Virus record (IMG/VR): IMGVR_UViG_3300032163_001976
Location: 1-43,643 of that record
Direction: 5' to 3' (one strand)
Source of the DNA: a virus
Length of the DNA stretch: 43,643 nucleotides
The notes under the pieces were generated by a model, which saw only the letters and a list, made by a program, of their open reading frames with translations, was not told where the DNA came from and did no database searches. The translations under genes were made by a program, and so were the position numbers. Below, piece after piece: positions 16,049 through 22,945 of the stretch (position 1 is its first letter; every line of letters starts with the position of its first letter).

Positions 16049-16329
16049 TGTCCCCTCCTCGGTGATTCTTCCAACCCGTACTTCTCGGTCAGGGCCTCGA
16101 ACAGGACATCGTCAGCAGTCTTGCCCTTCGGCAGCGTGATGATACCGGAGAGCTTCTCCAAGGCCGATCCGGAAGGAACGGTTACGGTCCGGTTCTGCTC
16201 GCTGCCAGCGAGCGCGCGAATGACCCGCGAGAACGTGGCCGACACGCTTGTGTTGTGTTTGCGCGCGTACTGCTTGGCCATCCTGACGACCTCGGGTTTC
16301 ACGGTCAGCGTCAGTTTCGTGCTAGGCAT
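16045..16329 (-). CDS. Antitoxin of the PIN pair (DUF6364/ribbon-helix-helix type)
   Basis: The 94-residue protein begins STKLTLTVKPEVVRMAKQYA and continues KHNTSVSATFSRVIRALAG, the strand-helix-helix pattern of DUF6364-like antitoxins. Its second half (KTADDVLFEALTEKYGLEE) is the likely toxin-binding tail. GGAGG precedes the start. It should neutralise the PIN toxin and repress the pair's promoter; the dyad at 16344-16375 fits as its operator. Confidence 0.82.
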   Translation of the reverse strand: MPSTKLTLTVKPEVVRMAKQYARKHNTSVSATFSRVIRALAGSEQNRTVTVPSGSALEKLSGIITLPKGKTADDVLFEALTEKYGLEESPRRGH

Positions 16330-16343
16330 CTGCCTTCCTCCAA

Positions 16344-16392
16344 GACACGTGCTCTACACAAGCATTATACGTGTCGCCTCTTGCCGAGTCAA
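16344..16392 (-). promoter_or_regulatory. Sigma-70 promoter and operator of toxin-antitoxin pair 1
   Basis: On the reverse strand, TTGACT (plus 16387-16392) and TATAAT (plus 16364-16369) are separated by exactly 17 bases, a near-consensus promoter reading into the antitoxin. An inverted repeat GACACGT (16344-16350) / ACGTGTC (16369-16375) flanks the -10 and start region, placed to let antitoxin binding block transcription. Confidence 0.8.
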
Positions 16393-16402
16393 CCGCCGTC
16401 CA

Positions 16403-16430
16403 GTGCGGCGCCCACGCGCGCACAGGTGCG
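16403..16430. repeat. Right imperfect direct repeat flanking the toxin-antitoxin pair
   Basis: Counterpart of 15586-15617. The remainder of the gene-poor stretch 16330-16751 is rich in GTGCGC/GCGCAC words to about 16510, then holds two identical palindromes at 16566-16631. I see no gene in it. Confidence 0.4.
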
Positions 16431-16565
16431 TTCAGTGCGCAACGGGCCGCGTCGTGCGCGTCAACGTACCACGTCGCCGCCGTCGCGCAACGTACGCGAA
16501 CTGTGCGCGTCGTGGGCGAACGGTCGGGAGCGCTGCATCCTGGAGCGGCGTTCGCCATGCGCCAG

Positions 16566-16631
16566 TGTTCATTCTGTGAACATACTCGTCATGCGCCATT
16601 CCGTAACGCGAGAATGTTCATTCTGTGAACA
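16566..16631. promoter_or_regulatory. Two identical 17-base palindromic operators
   Basis: TGTTCATTCTGTGAACA occurs exactly at 16566-16582 and again at 16615-16631, 49 bases apart. Each has TGTTCA/TGAACA arms around five bases. They lie 120-190 bases upstream of the gene at 16752. The shape suits a dimeric repressor. Some LexA boxes use GTTC/GAAC arms, so the phage LexA-like protein is one candidate binder. Confidence 0.55.
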
Positions 16632-16751
16632 TTTCAATAGGTACTCCAGCGCGACGGTTTTTTCGACCCGCGCGGGAACCAGCCGCAGTATTAGTCTGTC
16701 TTTCTTCCGTGTGCAGATGTTCTCTCGTGAAGTTCTAAGGAGGTGCGTTGT

Positions 16752-17042
16752 ATGGACTTGAAGCATGAAGGCGGATGTCGAAGCGGCGTCGCAGAGCCGC
16801 ACTCGCCGCAAGACGGCAATTCTCAGCCGGCTGTCCACAACACGCCGCTATCGCCAGCGTGGGGCGCGGCCCTTCGCAGGGAACTGGCGAAGATCGGGCG
16901 AGGGTTCGGAGTATTGGCGCACCGTCAGGGAGGAAAGCCGAAGCCGCTGCCGCCGCAGACGTGGAAGGAGTGGGCGCGCCGCACCGTCGCATCGTGGAGC
17001 CGCAAGGTCAGGGCATACAAACGCTCAAGAACCCAGAATTGA
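16752..17042 (+). CDS. Basic hypothetical protein (96 aa)
   Basis: ATG 16752 follows TAAGGAGG at a spacing of seven bases. The N-terminal half is low-complexity and polar. The C-terminal half is strongly basic (KEWARRTVASWSRKVRAYKR). There is no recognisable domain. It leads the operon that continues with the ParB-methyltransferase and radical SAM genes, and lies downstream of the paired palindromes. Confidence 0.6.
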   Translation: MDLKHEGGCRSGVAEPHSPQDGNSQPAVHNTPLSPAWGAALRRELAKIGRGFGVLAHRQGGKPKPLPPQTWKEWARRTVASWSRKVRAYKRSRTQN

Positions 17043-17053
17043 AGGAGGTCGTC

Positions 17054-18475
17054 ATGCAAATCGAGATGCGCAAGCTGAGCGAGATCAAGCCGTACGAGAA
17101 GAACCCGCGCCAGAACGACGGCGCTGTGGACGCCGTGGCGCGCAGCATCCAGGAGTTCGGGTTCCGGCAGCCGATCGTGGTGGACGCCGAAGGCGTCATC
17201 ATCTGCGGACATACCCGCTGGAAAGCGGCGCAAAAGCTCGGTTTAGAGGAGGTGCCCGTCCACGTAGCGCGTGACCTGGCGCCCGAAAAGGTACGAGCCT
17301 ACAGGATCGCCGATAACAAGCTCTCGGAACTCGCCTCCTGGGACATGGACCTGCTACCCGTCGAGCTATCCGAACTCCAATCCGCCGGCATGGACCTGTC
17401 GTTGATGGGGTTTGACGAGGAAGACCTGGCCAGAATCATGGAGCCGGAGGTCAGGCCCGGCCAGACCGACCCGGATTCCGTGCCGGAGCCTCCGGATGCG
17501 GCCATGTCCAAGCGCGGCGAGGTCTACCAGCTCGGCAACCACAGGTTGATGTGCGGGGACTCCGGTTCCGTGGCCGATTTGGATTTGCTCCTTGGCGGCC
17601 AGTCGATCCATCTGGTGAATACAGATCCTCCCTATAACGTGCGCGTCGAACCGCGCAGCAACAATGCCATCGCGGCGGGATTATCGTCCTTCGGCGACAA
17701 CGGTCCCGCGAAGCGGCGCCACCTCTACAAGACCATGCGTGACCCGGAGCACGAGCAGGGCGCCGCAGGACTGCATCACCACCAGGCGTTCGACCTGGCG
17801 CGCGGCCACAGCAAGGCCAGGGCGACCACGAAGAAGCTCCGGCCCAAGGACCGTCCCCTTGAAAACGACTTCGTGTCCGGCGAGGAGTTCGACAAGCTGT
17901 TGAAGGCATGGTTCGGCAACATCGCCCGCGTCCTCCTGCCCGGCCACATCCTGTACGTCTGGGGCGGATACGCCAACTGCGGCAATTATCCCCCCGTGCT
18001 GAAGGCGTGTGGGCTGTACTTCAGTCAGGCGATCATCTGGGTGAAGCAGCACCCCGTCCTGACCCGCAAGGATTACATGGGAAACCACGAGTGGGCATTC
18101 TATTGCTGGCGCGAAGGGGCTGCGCACCGCTTCTTCGGGCCGAACAACGCTGTGGACGTCTGGCCCATCAAGAAAGTCAACCCGCAGAGCATGGTTCATT
18201 TAACCGAAAAGCCTGTGGAACTCGCGGTGCGCGCCATCCAGTATTCCTCTCTGACCGGCGAGAACATCCTCGACCTTTTCGGCGGGTCAGGAAGCACGCT
18301 CATCGGCTGCGAGCAGACTGGGCGGCATGCCTATCTCATGGAACTTGATGGCCTCTACTGTGACGTGATCCGAAAGCGTTGGGCCGAATTCGTTCACGGC
18401 GAAGGATGCGCGTGGCAGGAACTGACGCCCGCCTGCAACCAGTCCCACCCAGTCGCAACGGGGAGCGCTGAATGA
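17054..18475 (+). CDS. ParB-domain-fused DNA N6-adenine methyltransferase
   Basis: The 473-residue protein has an N-terminal ParB-like domain (about 1-100: IKPYEKNPRQND, GFRQPIVVDAEGVIICGHTRWKAA) joined to a beta-class amino-methyltransferase. Catalytic motif IV is NTDPPYN near 190, and SAM-binding motif I, FGGSGSTLIG, comes after it near 408. This fusion is common in phages. It modifies adenine, probably to evade host restriction or mark DNA for packaging. GGAGG precedes the start, and the stop overlaps the radical SAM gene by ATGA. Confidence 0.92.
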   Translation: MQIEMRKLSEIKPYEKNPRQNDGAVDAVARSIQEFGFRQPIVVDAEGVIICGHTRWKAAQKLGLEEVPVHVARDLAPEKVRAYRIADNKLSELASWDMDLLPVELSELQSAGMDLSLMGFDEEDLARIMEPEVRPGQTDPDSVPEPPDAAMSKRGEVYQLGNHRLMCGDSGSVADLDLLLGGQSIHLVNTDPPYNVRVEPRSNNAIAAGLSSFGDNGPAKRRHLYKTMRDPEHEQGAAGLHHHQAFDLARGHSKARATTKKLRPKDRPLENDFVSGEEFDKLLKAWFGNIARVLLPGHILYVWGGYANCGNYPPVLKACGLYFSQAIIWVKQHPVLTRKDYMGNHEWAFYCWREGAAHRFFGPNNAVDVWPIKKVNPQSMVHLTEKPVELAVRAIQYSSLTGENILDLFGGSGSTLIGCEQTGRHAYLMELDGLYCDVIRKRWAEFVHGEGCAWQELTPACNQSHPVATGSAE

Positions 18476-19362
18476 ATACCTGGCGCAAGGGGATAGCATC
18501 CTGGAAGTGCGGCGGCACGCTGTACCTGAGCGTCCCGTTCACCTGGCTACTGTCGGAAGCCGAGGCGTTGTCCAGCCAGCACAAGGGCAAGGTCATCGCC
18601 GGCGGCCCGGCGGTGGCCTTGCTGGGAGCGCCGTGGGCGGACGAGACGCCGGGAGAATGTCCGTTCGACGTACTGGCGACGCACAATCCCTGCGCCACGT
18701 TCACGACGCGCGGTTGTCCGAACCGTTGTGCATTCTGCGCCGTGCCCCGGATCGAGGGCGACTTTCGGGAGATGCCATCGTGGAGACCTGCGCCGGTAGT
18801 CTGTGACAACAATCTCCTGGCGGCGAGCAAACGACACTTCCGGCGGGTCATCAATTCCCTGGCGGCATTCCCGGAGGTGGACTTCAATCAGGGTCTCGAC
18901 GCTCGGCGGTTCACCCGATGGCATGCTGACCAGATCGCCTGGCTGCGACGCGCCAAGGTGCGCTTTTCGCTGGATCACGTCGGCATGATCGGCGTGGTGG
19001 ACGACGCCATCGCCACGGCGCGGGCGGCGGGGCTGAAAAACTTCGGCGTGTACGTCCTGATCGGGTTTCAGGACACGGCGGAGGACGCCCTTGCCCGTCT
19101 GGAGCACGTCCGATCGATGGGCATCCGGCCCAACCCGATGCGATACCAGCCGTTGGACACGTTGGAGCGAGATTCATATGTCGCCCCGGGCTGGACCGAC
19201 TTCGAGTTGAAGCGGATGACGCGCTACTACAGTCGGCTGCGCTGGCTTGAGCACATCCCATATGAGGACTACCAGCCCTCGGACCAACCGCTGTTTGCCG
19301 GTCTGCCCATCCGTGAGGACGCCCCGGTCGCTGCCGGGGCGTCGGAAGGAGGTGCGGCGTGA
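18472..19362 (+). CDS. Phage radical SAM protein (no SPASM domain)
   Basis: A 296-residue protein with the cluster motif GCPNRCAFC (Cys82, Cys86, Cys89), preceded by a short alpha/beta region (KVIAGGPAVALL) that may be a remnant B12-binding-like fold. Later strands include VRFSLDHVGMIG and a NPMRYQPLD motif. No C-terminal auxiliary-cluster cysteines are visible, unlike the enzyme at 42510. Its place right after an adenine methyltransferase hints at nucleic-acid modification, but the substrate is unknown. It is coupled to the methyltransferase by ATGA. Confidence 0.85.
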   Translation: MNTWRKGIASWKCGGTLYLSVPFTWLLSEAEALSSQHKGKVIAGGPAVALLGAPWADETPGECPFDVLATHNPCATFTTRGCPNRCAFCAVPRIEGDFREMPSWRPAPVVCDNNLLAASKRHFRRVINSLAAFPEVDFNQGLDARRFTRWHADQIAWLRRAKVRFSLDHVGMIGVVDDAIATARAAGLKNFGVYVLIGFQDTAEDALARLEHVRSMGIRPNPMRYQPLDTLERDSYVAPGWTDFELKRMTRYYSRLRWLEHIPYEDYQPSDQPLFAGLPIREDAPVAAGASEGGAA

Positions 19363-19367
19363 TGGGG

Positions 19368-20120
19368 TCAGGACTTCAACGAGAACTTCCCGCGTTCGGC
19401 TTTCACAAAGCGGGCGTCCTCGCCCTTCTTCTGAATCTCCCGCAAGATCGAGGAGTAGAGCGTTGCGGCGGGCGTCTTGCCGTCGCTCTTCCAGAGGCCC
19501 TTGGCCAGGACCGCCTCCACCACCTCCTTGGTGTTCATCGGCTGACCGGTCTCACGCAAGACCTGGATCGCGGCGTCCAGGAGGCCCGTCTTACGGGCGT
19601 TGCCCGTCTCTTGCGCCTGGGGCGCGCCTTCTTGCCTCGTGGCGCGTTCCGGAGCGGCGGTCGTGCCCTTGGACGCTCGGCCACGGCGTTTGGGCGCGGG
19701 CGCGGCGGGGGCGCGCTCGGCGGCATGAGGCGCGTCGGCGCCGGAGATGAGCCTGAGGCGCTCCGGGGCGGCGACCTTGAACGTCTTCTTCGTGGCCAGG
19801 CTCCTGACAGTGACCGGCCCGTCAACCGGGACCGACACCAGCGTCACGCGAACGTCGTTCCTGCCGACCTTCAGCAGGTACTGCTCTCCAACCTTCACGC
19901 TGCTCTTCGACATGGTACGGCTCCCTTCGATTCCGAGGAACATTGCAACCGCCCTGTCCACCGCCTCGTCGGTGGAGGCGTCCGCGACGACCATGTCGCG
20001 GAAGTAATGACCTTCCGAAACTCTAATCCTGCAAACGCGCGCACCTTCCCTGCACGACTGCACTCGCGCCACAACTCGAAGGCGCCTTCCGTTGACCTCG
20101 ACCGTTCTTTCAATACGCAT
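19368..20120 (-). CDS. HARE-HTH winged-helix protein with possible internal start
   Basis: A 250-residue reading frame. The C-terminal 60 residues (MNTKEVVEAVLAKGLWKS...TLYSSILREIQKKGEDARF) match the HARE-HTH domain, a DNA-binding winged helix. An Ala/Pro/Arg linker precedes it, and before that a beta domain (SKSSVKVGEQYLLKVGRNDV). The first 69 residues form a separate-looking small domain. ATG at 20120 has GGAGG, and an in-frame ATG at 19913 has its own GGGAG, so a 181-residue short form may also be made or may be the true protein. It is the last gene of the reverse operon. Confidence 0.75.
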   Translation of the reverse strand: MRIERTVEVNGRRLRVVARVQSCREGARVCRIRVSEGHYFRDMVVADASTDEAVDRAVAMFLGIEGSRTMSKSSVKVGEQYLLKVGRNDVRVTLVSVPVDGPVTVRSLATKKTFKVAAPERLRLISGADAPHAAERAPAAPAPKRRGRASKGTTAAPERATRQEGAPQAQETGNARKTGLLDAAIQVLRETGQPMNTKEVVEAVLAKGLWKSDGKTPAATLYSSILREIQKKGEDARFVKAERGKFSLKS

Positions 20121-20141
20121 ATCGGACCTCCAGTTGCCGTC

Positions 20142-20444
20142 TCAGTTTCCTCGTCCATCTGCCCACGACACGATGTATGGTCTGTGCGTAGGATGGATCG
20201 TGCGGTACTCGACCACGTCGCCTCGCGCCGGCTGGTCTCCGTTCAGGGAAACGATGTTGGACAGAAGAATCCCGATGCCCGCGTTCTGATCGCCGTCGGC
20301 AATCAGAACCCATACACCCTCGCTCATGCTCTCCGCGTCGCCCGGCCGCTCGAAGAGCAGCACCTTCACGATGCGGTCGGCACCGAGGCTGTTCATGCGC
20401 TTCACGATCTCGTCCTTCGTCATATGCGGCCATGCTTTCTTCAT
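20142..20444 (-). CDS. Hypothetical protein (100 aa)
   Basis: It has a helix at the N-terminus (HMTKDEIVKRMNSLGADRIVKVLLF), then beta-rich sequence (GVWVLIADGDQNAGIGILLS). No family is recognised. The opening resembles a short SAP-like or dimerisation helix only superficially. It is part of a reverse-strand run with gaps under 25 bases. Confidence 0.65.
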   Translation of the reverse strand: MKKAWPHMTKDEIVKRMNSLGADRIVKVLLFERPGDAESMSEGVWVLIADGDQNAGIGILLSNIVSLNGDQPARGDVVEYRTIHPTHRPYIVSWADGRGN

Positions 20445-20447
20445 CGC

Positions 20448-20675
20448 TCACTCGCCTTTCGTTCTGAGGGTCACCTTGCGGACCTCGTACCGGCGGAAGG
20501 ACCTGCCTGTCCTGGTGTAGAAGCCTTCAACGCGGACAAGGCCCGCCACCGCGCCCTCGGCGCGCAGTTCGCGCAGGCAGGCGAGGGCCTCCTTGCGGCT
20601 CTTCGTCGTCAACACGGTCTTCACCACGGGCATCTCCTTTCCGGCTTGTCTGTCCATGATCGCGTTTATCTGCAT
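20448..20675 (-). CDS. Hypothetical basic protein (75 aa)
   Basis: A pattern of strand (VVKTVLTTK), helix (SRKEALACLRELRAEGAV) and strands (LVRVEGFYTR, YEVRKVTLR), a small alpha/beta unit without a name. GAGAGGAAG precedes ATG 20675. It starts three bases after the upstream gene and ends three bases before the next, so it is cotranscribed. Confidence 0.65.
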   Translation of the reverse strand: MQINAIMDRQAGKEMPVVKTVLTTKSRKEALACLRELRAEGAVAGLVRVEGFYTRTGRSFRRYEVRKVTLRTKGE

Positions 20676-20678
20676 GAT

Positions 20679-20930
20679 CTACTTCCTCTCCGCGCGCATC
20701 TCGTCCAGATGTTTCTCGATGAACGCCTCGTCCTGCTGGGCGAGCTGGGCCAGGACCTCCAACAAGCCTTTCCTTACGGCCCCGAGGTCTCCCGTATGCC
20801 CCCAGTGAAGGTCGCCCGTCTTCGCAAATTCAGCGTGGTGCTTAAGCTCCTGCGAAATGAGATCGAGCAGCGCCCCGATGTCGTTCTGGCGCTCTTCGTA
20901 AGCCTGTGCGGCGGTCTGCTTAGTCTTCAT
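20679..20930 (-). CDS. Hypothetical helical protein (83 aa)
   Basis: Almost wholly helical and charged: QAYEERQNDIGALLDLISQEL, then GAVRKGLLEVLAQLAQQDEAF and KHLDEMRAERK. A short His/Gly turn (HWGHTGDLG) joins the two halves, suggesting a helical hairpin. There is no known domain. It belongs to the reverse-strand small-gene operon. Confidence 0.65.
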   Translation of the reverse strand: MKTKQTAAQAYEERQNDIGALLDLISQELKHHAEFAKTGDLHWGHTGDLGAVRKGLLEVLAQLAQQDEAFIEKHLDEMRAERK

Positions 20931-20939
20931 GGCATCCTC

Positions 20940-21209
20940 CTATTCCGGGATCGTAACCCACACCTCGCGGCCGTCCTTCGTGATGTGCCGGTACGTTGCG
21001 ACCCAGTACTCGCGCCGGGCGAGGTCGGCCAGGGCGTCCATCGTCCCGGCTGTGGCGATTACGCCCTTCAGCGAGCGCATGGCGTACAGGCGCGTCATGC
21101 GCGCCGGACCCTTGGCAATGGGCCGGTAGATGCGGACCGTCATCCCCAGGTGGCCCCAAGGGGCACGCTGGTACTCGCCATTCACGTGCAGGTCACTCCG
21201 CGTCGCCAT
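20940..21209 (-). CDS. Hypothetical protein (89 aa)
   Basis: ATG at 21209 is chosen because AAGGAG lies six bases upstream; the ATG at 21215 overlaps that site. The protein is beta-rich at both ends (MTVRIYRPIAKG, WVATYRHITKDGREVWVTI) around a helix (TMDALADLARREY). No family is recognised. It sits second in the reverse operon. Confidence 0.65.
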   Translation of the reverse strand: MATRSDLHVNGEYQRAPWGHLGMTVRIYRPIAKGPARMTRLYAMRSLKGVIATAGTMDALADLARREYWVATYRHITKDGREVWVTIPE

Positions 21210-21233
21210 CGTCATCTCCTTCTTGTAAACGGG

Positions 21234-21392
21234 TTAGCGAATGTGGTGCTTATGAAGCGTCGTGGCCAGGGCCAGGCCGGCCTTCTCCGAAATGCGCTTG
21301 CCGTTGATACGGATCACTGTGATGCAGCGGTCTTCGCCGCGCACGTCGACCTCCATCTTCAGCCTGATCGTTCGTTTTGCGTTCTTACTCAT
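21234..21392 (-). CDS. Small protein (52 aa), first gene of the reverse operon
   Basis: ATG 21392 follows AAAGGAG. The product is basic and two-part: strands RTIRLKMEVDV and RCITVIRING, then helix SEKAGLALATTLHKHH. It begins exactly 38 bases after the conserved 73-bp upstream element, the same distance as the amidoligase gene. The role is unknown. Confidence 0.65.
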   Translation of the reverse strand: MSKNAKRTIRLKMEVDVRGEDRCITVIRINGKRISEKAGLALATTLHKHHIR

Positions 21393-21430
21393 CTGCGTCT
21401 CCTTTCTGTAATCCGCTGCGCACCAACGCC

Positions 21431-21503
21431 TTACATGACACATGAAGCCATTCTTTTCGCCACAGCTCAAGGGAAATCCGAGAAATTCCGCATGCCACAT
21501 GTC
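21431..21503 (-). promoter_or_regulatory. Conserved 73-bp upstream element, copy 1
   Basis: This block matches 22604-22676 at about 58 of 73 positions without gaps. Differences are clustered in one 12-base and one 3-base spacer. Conserved reverse-strand words include GGCATGCGGAATT, TTCCCTTGAGCT and ATGTGTCATGTAA. It ends 38 bases before the ATG at 21392. TTGAGC may act as a -35, but no consensus -10 follows, so a phage-specific sigma or activator is possible. Confidence 0.65.
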
Positions 21504-21536
21504 TGCCCCTGGGCGCAACTTACGTGCATGGCGAAA

Positions 21537-21587
21537 GAATCCCGAAGGATTCCCTTAGGCCAGCCCCGCTCACACGGCGGGGCTGGC
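21537..21587 (-). terminator. Tandem hairpins ending the amidoligase transcript
   Basis: An 11-bp perfect stem (21559-21569 with 21577-21587) holds the amidoligase stop codon in its loop. A second hairpin follows downstream on the reverse strand, GAATCC-TTCG-GGATTC (21537-21552), then TTTC. The U-run is short, but two stacked GC-rich or UUCG-capped stems make termination or 3' end protection likely. Confidence 0.65.
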
Positions 21588-22565
21588 GTCGAACTTCTTC
21601 GCCAGGCGCATCAGTTCCTTCTTCACCGGCTTGAGGTCGGCCATATCGGCAACCCAACCCTCGACCAGGCAGGTGGGCTTGTAGTAGTCCTTGCGGCCTT
21701 TCGTCCAGCCCATCAGGTAGAAGAATCGCTTCATCGCGCCGCGCGCCCCGTTGCTCGCGTAGCGCGCGTCCGCGCCTTCGAAGTCGGCGGTGTGGTCGAG
21801 CGCGCGCGTGGCGAGCGCCAGGCACATCTGGACCCATGCGATCATCTTCCGGCTCTCCATCGTTCCGCTGAAGACCCTGAACTCCACCGTCTGCTTCGAC
21901 CCAAAAAGGTTCTGGACGTTCAGCAATTGGTAGCGGTCGATCCCCGACGCCTGGAGGCGCAACTCGTCGGCTGTCATGTCGCGCTTCTTCAGGGATTCCT
22001 TCTTCTGCGACCAGCGCCCCCGGCGCAGGCTCGCGCAGTAGCGCCCGTTGTACCGGCGGCGCGCGCCCGACGCCCCGTAGAGCGCCATCTCGTGGTGGGC
22101 GGTCAGGAGGAGCAGCCTGCGCACCCAGTCGGCGACCTTGTTGTAGTCCTCGCCGGCGGCGCTCTTCGCGCCCACGTGGACGTGGAAGCCGCAGGTGGGA
22201 TTCACTCGCGCGTCGAGGCGCGCCAGCAACTCGCCGACCTTCTTGATCTGCGCGATACCGTCCGCGCCCTTGAGGATCGGGCTGACGATTTCGACGGGCA
22301 TGTAGTTGGGCACCCCGCTGGTGAGGCTGCCGTCGCTCTCGGCCTTCCACCCCGCCGGCCATTCGCCGCCTATCTCGATTCCGAGGTGACGGCCGCCGAC
22401 TCGCATGGACCCGCGCGGCACCAGGCACTCGATTTCCACTCCGAAAGTCAGTTCGACCGCCTTGGGGTTCGGGGTCTGCGTCTGGCGGATCGCGGGCACG
22501 CTCGGTGCTGCATCGGGCGTCGTCTCAGCGGGCATCGTTTCGTTCGTCGTCATCTCGTCCGTCAT
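21570..22565 (-). CDS. Amidoligase-family enzyme
   Basis: The 331-residue protein matches the phage/bacterial amidoligase family, relatives of glutamine synthetase and ATP-grasp peptide ligases: TFGVEIECL (about 40-48), WKAESDGSL, the His motif CGFHVHVGAK, and TVEFRVFSGT. The acidic Glu pair and histidines fit Mg-ATP binding. Such enzymes join amines to carboxylates on peptides or cell-wall precursors; the substrate here is unknown. The gene is alone on its transcript, with its own 73-bp upstream element and tandem terminator. The first 35 residues are low-complexity Thr/Pro. Confidence 0.85.
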   Translation of the reverse strand: MTDEMTTNETMPAETTPDAAPSVPAIRQTQTPNPKAVELTFGVEIECLVPRGSMRVGGRHLGIEIGGEWPAGWKAESDGSLTSGVPNYMPVEIVSPILKGADGIAQIKKVGELLARLDARVNPTCGFHVHVGAKSAAGEDYNKVADWVRRLLLLTAHHEMALYGASGARRRYNGRYCASLRRGRWSQKKESLKKRDMTADELRLQASGIDRYQLLNVQNLFGSKQTVEFRVFSGTMESRKMIAWVQMCLALATRALDHTADFEGADARYASNGARGAMKRFFYLMGWTKGRKDYYKPTCLVEGWVADMADLKPVKKELMRLAKKFDASPAV

Positions 22566-22603
22566 GGTCTTCCCTTCTTTGTAAGTCGTGTACCATCAAT
22601 GCG

Positions 22604-22676
22604 TTACATGACACATCAAGCCATGATTCCGCACGAAGCTCAAGGGAATTCCGGACAATTCCGCATGCCGCATGTC
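22604..22676 (-). promoter_or_regulatory. Conserved 73-bp upstream element, copy 2
   Basis: Same element as 21431-21503, again ending 38 bases before its gene's ATG (22565). It lies in the divergent gap to the packaging operon. Copy 1 has no divergent gene, so the element serves the reverse-strand genes. A separate GGAGT/ACTCC dyad at 22689-22702 lies closer to the forward gene. Confidence 0.65.
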
Positions 22677-22735
22677 GCGCATTCCTTTGGAGTTATGACT
22701 CCGGCGCAAGATTCTTTTTCGGGAGTTCCGCGGCC

Positions 22736-22945
22736 ATGACCGAAAAACTGCAACCCACGTCCCTGAGCATCGAGCATGCGGCGCGGATTCTGACCGCCGT
22801 CGGCGGCAGGCCGGTGTCTGCCGCTATGATCGCATGCGACACTGACAACGGCGCGCCGGTGAATACGGACGGCACGATCAACCTGATTTACTACGCTGCA
22901 TGGCTCGTGAATGAAAGAGCGCGGGAGAGAGCGCGTGGCGATTGA
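22736..22945 (+). CDS. Small protein related to the terminase N-terminus
   Basis: A 69-residue protein at the usual place of a small terminase. Its end, TDGTINLIYYAAWLVNERA, mirrors GDGKTVDLFRYVAWLVWERH in the first 60 residues of the next protein. Its beginning (SLSIEHAARILTAVGGRP) parallels LRPSELVGLLNSTPLGE there. So it is a one-domain paralogue of the terminase N-terminal domain, probably a small-terminase-like or DNA-recognition HTH unit. It overlaps the next gene by 11 bases. Confidence 0.65.
   Translation: MTEKLQPTSLSIEHAARILTAVGGRPVSAAMIACDTDNGAPVNTDGTINLIYYAAWLVNERARERARGD

Noticed and set aside
15536-16579. 347-codon forward ORF opposite the first PIN pair
   Set aside because: The reverse strand encodes recognisable PIN and antitoxin proteins with a near-consensus promoter; the forward frame shows no motifs.
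19359-22739. 1126-codon forward ORF over the reverse accessory block
   Set aside because: It is antisense to seven reverse genes with ribosome sites and recognisable domains; the open frame is a high-GC artefact.
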